Assembly: GCF_000745235.1 (NCBI RefSeq)
Contig: NZ_JQNL01000001.1
Location: 2,356,001 to 2,420,000, forward strand
From: Luteibacter mycovicinus
GTDB lineage: Bacteria > Pseudomonadota > Gammaproteobacteria > Xanthomonadales > Rhodanobacteraceae
DNA: 64,000 nucleotides
Direction of reading: 5' to 3'
The notes beneath the pieces are model-generated. The model saw nothing but the letters and a program-made list of their open reading frames with translations. It was not told the origin of the DNA and searched no databases. This document shows, one piece after another, positions 1 to 9,900 of the stretch. Positions within the stretch are counted from its first letter, which is position 1; the number at the start of each line of letters is the position of its first letter. Both the position numbers and the translations under genes were made by a program.

Positions 1-938
1 ATTTCTCGCTGTCGCCGGACGGACGTTCGCTGGCGGTGCTGCACTCGTCGCCGTACGTGCCTTCGCAGTTGTCGACCGTTAGCGTCGACGGCGGCGCACC
101 GCGCGAACTCACCGACACGCGAAAGCCGGGCTACAAGGCGCGCGAGTGGATCGCGCCGAAAATCGTCGAAGTGCCGTCGAGCCACGGCGCGGGCACCATC
201 TACGCTAAGTTCTATGGGCCGGCCGACGCTGCGGCAGCCGCATCGCGCCCTGCCGTGATCTTCGTGCACGGAGCGGGCTACCTGCAGAACGTGCACCTGT
301 CGTATCCCGCGTACTTCCGCGAGCAGATGTTCCACAACCTGCTCGTGCAGCGCGGCTACGTCGTGCTCGACATGGATTACCGCGCGTCGAAGGGCTACGG
401 TCGCGACTGGCGCACCGCGATCTACCGCCAGATGGGTCACCCCGAACTGGACGACCTGCTCGACGGCAAGGCATGGCTGGTGAAGAACCAGGGCGTGGAC
501 AGCAAGCGCGTGGGCATCTACGGCGGTAGCTACGGCGGCTTCATGACGCTGATCGCCCTGCTGCGCTCGCCGGGCGAGTTCGCTGCCGGTGCCGCGCTGC
601 GTCCGGTCTCCGACTGGACCAGCTACAACCACGAGTACACATCCAACATCCTCAACGATCCGCAGATCGATCCCGAGGCGTATGCGACCAGCTCGCCGAT
701 CAACTATGCCGACAAGCTGGCCGACCCGCTGCTGATCGAGCACGGCCTGATTGACGACAACGTGCTGGCGAGCGATTCGATCCGTCTGTACCAGCGCTTC
801 ATCGAACTGCACAAGAAAAATTTCTGGATGTCGCTGTATCCGATGGAGCGGCATGGGTTCGTACATGCCGACTCCTGGTACGACGAGTATCGGCGGATCG
901 ATGAGCTGTTTCGGGAGCGGCTGGAGCGCAGCCCCTGA
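1..938 (+). CDS. S9 family (prolyl oligopeptidase-type) serine peptidase, 3' part
   Basis: This is the C-terminal part of a prolyl-oligopeptidase-family peptidase of the DPP-IV/acylaminoacyl-peptidase type; the start lies upstream of the window and the frame is open from base 3. The first residues (FSLSPDGRSLAVLHSS) look like a closing blade of the regulatory beta-propeller. The alpha/beta-hydrolase domain that follows carries a complete triad: Ser in GGSYGG (codon 528-530), Asp in HGLIDDNV (753-755) and His in MERHGF (852-854). The family removes dipeptides or short peptides, often after proline. Localisation cannot be judged without the N-terminus. The stop codon is only 3 bases from the stop of the converging toxin gene, with no room for an obvious terminator between them. 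Confidence 0.93.
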   Translation, partial: FSLSPDGRSLAVLHSSPYVPSQLSTVSVDGGAPRELTDTRKPGYKAREWIAPKIVEVPSSHGAGTIYAKFYGPADAAAAASRPAVIFVHGAGYLQNVHLSYPAYFREQMFHNLLVQRGYVVLDMDYRASKGYGRDWRTAIYRQMGHPELDDLLDGKAWLVKNQGVDSKRVGIYGGSYGGFMTLIALLRSPGEFAAGAALRPVSDWTSYNHEYTSNILNDPQIDPEAYATSSPINYADKLADPLLIEHGLIDDNVLASDSIRLYQRFIELHKKNFWMSLYPMERHGFVHADSWYDEYRRIDELFRERLERSP

Positions 939-941
939 AGG

Positions 942-3900
942 CTAACTGGGCTCCCAATATCGCATTGCGAAGTTGAGTTTGCCTGCCTGGACTTGGAAGT
1001 GGTCGCGTCGTTTGTAGAAGAGTCTGTTGCCTTCCTTGACGTCGACGAAGAGCTCCAAGGCAAACAAACGCTCTGGCGTGCCAGCGCGGAAGATGCTCAC
1101 GCTGTATCGGGAGATCGCCAGGATGGATGTGTTGTGAAAAGCGGATACGACGTCGTCGATGTCTTGTAGAGGGAAGAGCTCGTTGATCTTGGCCTTAGCT
1201 TCGTCGCCGGTGGTGCCAGGCCAGATTGCGTAGAACGTCTCGATCATTTTTTTCGCACTGATCTCCTCGGCAGTATCCCAGTCTGGTGCCTCGCCACCTT
1301 TGCTACTGCGCTGGGGCCACGAGAGGTCGGCCGATCGGGGCTGGGTATCCTCCGGCTCAGCGGGCTGATCGGGAACATCCGGGACATCCGGGACATCCGG
1401 GACATCCGGGACAGGCGGGACAGGCGGGACATCCGGCACGTCCGGAATTCCAGGAACACCCGGGACACCCGGAACATCGGGCGCCTGCGGCTTGTCGGGC
1501 TCATCGGCCGTCTGTGGCGAGCCAGGTGCTTCCGGGCTGCCGGGTTCGCCGGGCGGCTGTGCCGGGGAATTTCCCACGGTATGTTCGACAACCTCGTAAC
1601 CGTTGCGTGTCCACCGCAGCTTGAGCTGTTCCTTGATGCCGCCAAGATCGTACGGATGCTCATGGGTGACGGTCGGCGACTCTCCCGGGTCGCTGACGAC
1701 GCAATCCGCGGATTGCAATGCGGTCCGACCTAGTCTGTGCTGCTCGTTCTCACTGCTTATGTCGATGCCCTTGCCGTCCTTCAGGACGTAGAAGGTCTGA
1801 AGCAATTTCAGCTTTTCGTCCCGCGTCTCTTTAGCCGAAGCCTTCGATGCCCGCCACGCGATAGCGAGGTTCGCGATGAAACGACGGATACCTGCTTCGC
1901 TCCGGGCGTCCGAACCCGGTTCGGCAGGCGCATGGCTTGAAACCACCCTGGTCGTCGGCGGTGCCTTGGTATTTTCCTGCATGAGCTCCTTCACCTGAAA
2001 GGTGAAAGCCCCACCGCCCCAGACGGCAGAGTAGTCCAGCCGCAGAACGATATCCTCGATGTCCTCGGCATAAGCCGCCCTCATCGCCTCATCGCCGGGA
2101 AGCGTCAGCGTCCATTCGGAAACCGCGCCCGTACCTTCGAAGGGCGTATAGCGGCCATCCATGAATTCATTACGCAGTACGACGGTCGTCATCGGATCGT
2201 CGTGCACGCGCGGCTTTGTGGATGAAATCAGGATGTACTGGTTGGCTCGCAGGTTGCGCCGAATCGAGGAAGGGGTCTCGGAACCCGGCGCCCGAAGCCA
2301 TCTCGCGCCTTCTATGTCGGGGGTGACATGCAGGTTGTTGGCGCGCTGGGTGAGAACCGCGCGGAGGACGCTCGTTTCGGTGAGCGTCTTTGCGTCCGGC
2401 TTCAGTTTGAACTCCACCGACACGTGCCGGATCTGCCGCAGGTAGTGGCCGGGGTAATCTTCGTCGAACATCTTCTGTGTTAAACGGATCCACAGGCGGT
2501 TCTTCTTCAGTCCTTCGGCGAGCTGTCTGTTGTCGAACGTGCTCACCGAAATCTCCCTGCCCTCGGCATCCTTGCCCGGTGTCGTCCTGGGCCCACCGCC
2601 AGCGAGCGTGGCGATGGAGATGTCTTTGTGAATCAGCGGGCGTCGCTCGTGTACACGCAGGTACGAGCTCTGCATCGCCTGCAGGTCGTTCTGTAGCGCC
2701 TCGCCGGCGAACATGCCCCGCCAGGCACCCTGCCAAGCATCCAGCCGCACATGGCGCGTGCCGAAGTCGCCGGTCTCGAACATGTAGCTGGCTTCCGCCG
2801 AAAGGCACAGGCTCAATACGGACTGGTAGGCGGACGCGTAGAGTTCGCCGAGGCGTCCGAGCATCCAGGTATAGGTGTCCGCGATGGCAAACCCGCTGGT
2901 CAGTGTCGCGAACTCGGTGCGCAGGCGACCTTGCTGTGCGACGGCCTGGTCGAGTTCCTTTTTGGCGGTGGCGAGGCGTGACGCCTGCTCCGCCTCCTGA
3001 GCGGACAAGATCTCGAGGTCACCTCGCGCCAGTTCGATCTCATGCCTGAATTCGTCATCCCGGCGATTGTAGGCAGCCTCTGTGCGCAGATCCTCGGCAA
3101 GCAAGCGGGTCGCTTCGGCAAAGGTCTCCAGCTTTTCTTCGATGGCGTCGGGGGCAGCGTCCCACTTATTACCGCCCGTCGACATTCCAAACACATTCAT
3201 CAGGGATCTAAGGGGAACCTTTGCCAGAACGGGAGCACTTGTCGCGTAAAGCGTTGCAACAGCGCCGTATCCGGTCGTCGAAGCAAGAATTTCGAGTGGA
3301 TTGCGACCCACTTGCTCGGTGTAGTGCCTGACTCGCTTTTCCACATTCCGTCGGCTGGCCTTCAAGGTCATACCTTCGCGCTCGACCGTCAGGATAGCCT
3401 GCCTGCGCAACGACACATCGAAATCCGCGACCGCCATCAGCGTCGTCTGCTTTTCAACCTCGTACGCGTTATCCGCTTCATGTTCCGCGATGTGGAAAAG
3501 GTAGCGCCCCAGATCGGTCAGCCGCTCCACCGCGGCTTGTGCGAAAGCCAGCCCATCGCGGAACCGGTGATGAGGAATCTGGTTCATTCGCAGGAGGTCC
3601 TGCATGGCGCCGGTGCCACCCCGGCCACCGCTAAACGTCAGCGATTCATCCACACCGCGGCCGATGTACGGTAGCAACGTCCCATCGATCGCCCGGCCGT
3701 GGCGAAGGTTGGACAGGCGACTGAGTATGAGATCCCGTGTCTCCCGAAGACGCAGGTTGACCGGCGCGACAAAGGCGTCACCCAGCGAGCGTAACGTGAC
3801 TGGCCTCCAGGGCGCGGCGTCACCTGGCTCTTCCAGCGGACCGATAAGCCGCAAGGCACGCTGGTAGCACAACCATGCTTCCTGCAGGCTCTCCGGCGTC

Positions 3901-6900
3901 AGCTTGCGAAACAGCTCATCGCCCTGCATCAGCCACAGGCCGACCGCGAAGGCATGTAGCGCCTTCTGGAAATGCACGTGGTCCGCGTAACCTGCCAGCT
4001 CCGGTGCCTCGCCCGTATCGGAGGCTACCGACATCGGATACACGAGTGGCATGCTGTTCCAGAACGGGCGAGGGGGTGTCGCGCTCGTCGTCTGTCCGCG
4101 GTAGGGGTCGAACAGATATTGACTGCACCAGCGCCACGCCGCTGCGTACTCGCGCTTCTCGCGCAGGTTCCACGCGATCAGCCAGGGGACATGGAAGAAC
4201 AACTCCCAGAAATAAAGTCCGTTGGCTCCACGAAAATCGACGAAACCGCCGCTTTCACCCTTGCGAAGGGCAGGCTCCGGCAGTGTCTGCGTGTCGAACG
4301 AGAGAACCGCGTCCATCGAGCGAGCGGCCCGACCGACGAGCGGTTTTCCGAACAAGGTGTTCAGGCGCACTGGCGGCCGACGGGACTCATCCAGGTCCAG
4401 ATATTGCGCATTCGAAGTGTTGTGCCAGATGTAGACGGTCGGCACGCGATCGTCCGGCGACGATGCTTCCTCGGCCCGGTCGACCAGGGTAAACGTGCGT
4501 TTCAGCGTGAGCCACGTGCTCGCTTTGCCATCCGGATCGTTGGCAGGATCGTCTGGAACCTCCAGCGACAGGGTGATCGGATAGGTTCTGGTGTCGGGAT
4601 CGACGGGGAAATATGCCTCGATCTTCTTTCGGCCCATCTTCTCCATGTACAGCTTTTTCTTGAAGGGCTCGTTGCGCCTCGTGCCTTCACTACCGAAGGC
4701 GGCGATCAGACGAGCGTAAAGGTTACCGTAGGACTCGGCATGATTCATGGCGAAGCTGACGATCTCTTCGACCGCTCGCGCGCCCAGTTCAGCCCCTCCG
4801 GCGTCCGATACGGTTCGAAAGAGGGATGCGGAGAAGGCTACGCGCAATGCCTCTTTTTGTTCGCGGTTCAGCGACTGAACCGCCCGGAGGAATGGTACTG
4901 AACCTTTCAGCGCGACGGCGGCGTTCGTCTCCTGCTCGGCTCCAGGGCGACCCATCGCCTTATCGTAGGAGCGGTTGTCGACACGCCACGTAAAAGGATC
5001 GAGTTTCGGCAGCCATGTTCTGGCCGCCTGTTTATCTGCTTCGGCACAAGCGTGGAGTGCATCCAGATGCACATTCTGCAGGTCGCCGAAGAGGCTGGTG
5101 TCGTTAGACGTGGCGGTGTTCGTCGTTTCGGACTGAAGCTTTGCGATGATGGGCAGAGGGACGTATGTATTCGTGCGTCCCTGTCCAGGGCGAGGCTTTG
5201 AAACGAAAATGGAGGCAAGATATTGGCTGGATGTCTGCGCGAGGTCTTTAACGGTATACCGGACCCAACCCGAACCGGTATACACGTAAACGACCGCGCC
5301 GATCCAATGCGATGTGTCGAACGGAATTCGCTTCGTTTCGTAATCTACATCGAGCAGAACTGGGGCGAACTGTATATCTCCGAGATAGGTCCTTCGGTCG
5401 TACTCCGGATCAGATCTACCAATAAGAAAAGCAAGGTATAGTGATATCGCATCGATTTTTTCGCTTTGTCCGTCGCCAGTTCTTGAGTATTGAGAAAGAC
5501 TCCTATGGTCGCCAGTGATAGCGTGGCTCTCTTCGTAAGCGAATGCATAAAATCTTGGCGTGCTTGTCGGGTGCCCTGGAGCGATTCGGTAATTGACAGC
5601 AATCCTGGTACCGGGTCGAGCGTTTGCTGTGAAGCGAACATTGATGCTTCGCGATGAAATGGCGCCGCTCGTGGTGAACTCTCCACCGGGGGCAGGATAG
5701 CCATGGACACGTTCGGCTAGCGTCTCAGGGAATTCTCCCGGCGCCGACTCAATAGTGACCACCATGCTGTCGTCGACGATGATTTCCGCGACATCCTCAG
5801 GACCGTGAATATCCCTGTCTTCAACGATGACGCGTTCGCGGTTGCGCCACACGCTGTCGACGGTCCCCGTGACTTTCATGCGCTCGCCATCTTCGGAGAG
5901 CACAGCGGTCAGCGTCGATGGCTGCAAGTCCAGCATGACCACCTTCTTCGCAACGGTTTCCCTCACGTACGCGTCCGAGGTTACCGAATCTTTCCCTGAA
6001 GTGAGGCGATAGCGTGTTCCAAGATAGGGATGTTGTACGACGCGAGGGTCGCTGAAGAGCTTTTGCCAGTTTAAAACGAGCTTCCGCTCGAGCTTGTCCG
6101 AGGCGTCCGCGTCGAGCCGTCGCTTGTCGACGAGCAGAAGATCACGCACGGCGATGAAATAAGGACTGTATGCTGCCGGCGGGGCTAACTTCAGTTGCGT
6201 GCGGCGCTCTCGCTCGACCTTGTTCGACATATCGAGGGAAGCCGCGCCTTCGTCGACGGCGCGGACGAGGAACACATCGGAAGCCGCCATCTTGCTGTCG
6301 AGCAGCAGTGCCACCAGCAAAGGCTCATGCCTACGCCGCTTACCCTTGCGGTTCTCCATGACGGCCAACGTCGGCTGGTACTCACGGGTGACGAGGTTGA
6401 GACGCTCCTTGCACATGCCGTGAATCTGGTCGTCGCTCGTGGGTTTTCGTCGATTGCCGTCGGCGGACCGCCCATTCAGTTCGAGAAGCTTGTTTGCCGA
6501 GCTCCAGTGTCCGTCCGATTCCTGATAGCAGAAGCACACTCTCATGACGTAGTAGGCGCTCGCGCGGTCCTGATCGTCGAAGACGATGGGTGAAACGTCC
6601 CGCTCCGCCCAGACGACATAAGGGCGCCCGTCGATGGTCAGCGGACGAATGACCGGCACTTCATCCCGGGGGTCGTTGGCTCTCGCATGCGCGGCCTTCA
6701 ATGAGAATTCCGCCTGGTGGAAATCCGCGGCTGCCTTATTCGCCTGTTCGATGGCAACAGAGGATGCGGCTTCGTCGGCGGTAGCCTGGTCAATCTCCGC
6801 CTTGGTGGGCTGAGGCCTGGCTGCGACGGTTTGCGATGCGACCGCCTTCGCCGTTGCAGTCTCTTCGGCTTTCTGACTTGCGTCTTTGCGTTCGCGCGCC

Positions 6901-9900
6901 GCTTCCAGGTCGGCAGTCGCTTTATCGAGTTGCGCCTTGTCTGGCCTGGGTGGCAACTTGCACGTGACCAGTTCGCCTACCAGTGGAAGATCGATCGCTC
7001 GCCAGTCACTCCATGCAAGCATGGAGAACTGATCACCCGGTGCCTTGACCGACATATCCGCGGTGCGCCAGAAGTATTCCGGCGGTTCGGCGTTGCTCTG
7101 CCCGATGATATGCAGCTTGTTGCTGGCGGGATCGATGCCTTCGTGATAACCGGATATGGCCTGAATGTTGCTGACGCGCTCGAACGTCGTCAGATACGAA
7201 AGCAGGTTCGTTTCGATGTCGGCAGGACGTGCCTGCCCCTGGGCAAGCTGCGTTTCGAGGTCGCTGAAAGCGCGCGTTTTGTGTTGCCGGCGGCCCGGCT
7301 CGATGTAGTTCTCGGGGTAGAGCGCTCGCTCTTCACGAGAGCGCCAGTCCTCGTAACGCGCCTGGTATGTCGTCCAGGCTTCCCGAACCGCCTTCATGTC
7401 TTTGGCGGTATCGAGGCGCCTCTCCAGCCCGCTCAGCAACCGATGGATATATAGCTGAAGGCTGCTTACCGCCGCATCCACACGTGTCGTCTGCGGTTCG
7501 ACACCCACGGAGATATCCGTCAACAGCCAGTCGGCCAGTGCATCCCGGTCGGCAAATGGCCGGTTATCGGCGTCCTTCGCATGAACGTGGAGCCAGGCAA
7601 GCATGGCATCGCGACGGGATGCGTCGTGCCGACCGATCATCGTCGTCCGGTCGGCTTCACCGAAGTTGGTCATGAGTTGATTGGCGACCGCCGAAAGCCA
7701 CGCGGCGTTGCTGCCCGCATGCGAGGCCGACAGGGCGACGATCGCACCCGGCGCGATACCCGATCGATCGGCAAGCGCCAGAACGCGGAGAAGCCACGCC
7801 AGGTCGTGCACGTCGGCTGGGACGGCGTTGCCCAGTTTCAATAATTCCTTGGGTACACCGAGGGTGGCCTCCAGTGCGACCGGGTCACCGCGCAGCCATG
7901 CGATCAGCCGCGAGGCCGTATCGGATGGTGCGTTGCCTGCCCGGCGTGCCGCTTCGCTCACGACGAGGTTCCACTCCGTCAGCCGGTAGACCGTGCGAAG
8001 GTCGATGACGCCCGGGGATCCATCTTCCGTACGCTCATCGAGCCCGAACTTCCGTGGAAGCGCGGCGACGGCATCTACATCGTCCGCGGTGAGGCCGAGC
8101 AGGGCGACCAGTTCGCCGGGTTGTCGAAACGCGCCCGCCAGGCGGCCGATCTGTGTGCGTCCAGCGTGTTCCAGGTATAGCGCGAGCAGGTCTTCCTGGC
8201 TCACGGAGATCCAGCGCCCGACGCACTCCCGAAGCTTCGCATCCTTGATGCCGGGCACGATGGCCGCGAGCACATCGCTTGCGCGATCCATCTGGTTACG
8301 TCGCGCTGCCCAGAGGATGTCGCTCGTTTTCCGGACGGCTTCGTCGAACCGCGACTCGGCGTCTGCCTCTTCAAGCAAGTGTTCCGGAAACAGGCTATCC
8401 AGCGTGGCCGCGTATGTTCCCGTCGCCACATCCTCCCGGGTGAGCCGGAAGGGCGCCTCGGCCAGCAGGTCGTGGACCGCCGCGCGCATGCTCTCCATGT
8501 CGGTCATCAGAAAGGCGGCTTTTTGAAGCCTGCCGTCCGGTCGAATCAGCGACGCAAGCAGCACGAAGGGGTCGGTGTCCTCGTCGTCCGCGTCAACGGC
8601 AAAAGCAAGGCGGTCGAAGATGGGCGCCAGGTCGGTCTTGTGGATCAGGCCCGTGGTTCCGCCGGCCCGATGGTATGTGACGACCTGGTCCGCGGCATCG
8701 ATGGTCGCGGTCCGGGCGGCGCCCGGTGCGAGCACGGCGAAGAGGCGTGCGGGAGGCAGTTCGTGCTCGCGCAACCAGTCCCGCATGTTCATCAGCGTGA
8801 CGATCGCATCGACGATGTCAGGAGCGTCGGTCCCTTTTTCGGTGTTCAGCCGCGGCTGGGCCAGCTGCGCAAAGAGTGTGCCTTGCGTGCTCCGGAAGAG
8901 TTCCAGCAGGGCGGACGCTTCAGTCTCATCGGCTATGCCCAGCCACCGCGGCAGTAACGCGAGACGATGGCAGGCGGAAATGAAATCCAGCGTGCGGGTG
9001 GGTGCGCGCTCGCCTCGCGCATCCCGGATCCAGCCAAGGTAGCGAAGCAAGGTCTCTTCACGAAGACCCAGTCCCAGGCATAGCGCGCGCACGGTCGCAT
9101 CGGCGACCAGTGGCGCGGCAGCAGAACTTTCGGCGGACGGCGCCTCGATCGCGAAGGGCGCACCATCCATGACCGGCGGCGCATGGGCACGTCCGGGCGC
9201 GAATAACCGATCGAAATACGATGTGTCGCGCCCGGTGGCATAGGGCGATATCTCATGTACGACCGCCGCGTAGGCGTCGAGATCCACGGATCGGCTATCG
9301 CGCAAGTGCGCGTAGAGACCCAGCACGCGAAGGACGTTGAGGTCGATGCGTCGCCCCTTCTCGACCCGCTGGGCACCGAAGGCCGCCTGGAGTAAGCGGT
9401 CGATGTGCGCAAAGGACAGGTCCATGCCTGCCTGAATGCGCAGGATTCGCCAGACCCGGTCGAGATGGGCGGCGGTCAGCCCTTCGATCGTCACCGCCGA
9501 CCCGCTGTCGCTGCCGGCGCGGACGAGACGCAGCGGCGCTGTGGCGCCGTCGTTGAGGTAGCTTGCACCGAACGCGCTGCTATCCGGCGATGCGCCTGGC
9601 TTTCCCGCGTCGCTCACCCGCACGGAGGACACCTGGGCGGTGTCGCCTGCCCCGGCTACACCATTGACCGCAAGGAGCTGCCGAAGCCGCTTGCGGTTCA
9701 GGCCGGTCGCCTTCAGGAATGAGGCGCTCGCCGTGAGACTGTCGACGGACACGTCGGCCGGAAGTCCGAGACGCGTCCGCAGTGAGGCGGAAGAGGGCGC
9801 GGTGTCCCCGGGAGCGGCATCAAGCGATGTGGACTCCGGAACCACCAGGTTACGTATCTGGGCGGGCGACAGGTGGGTGCACAGCGGCAGCACCTCGCGC

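Noticed and set aside
1371..1482. Short regular repeats resembling a CRISPR array
   Set aside because: The 9-bp unit has no spacers and keeps the toxin reading frame, so it is a coding microsatellite.
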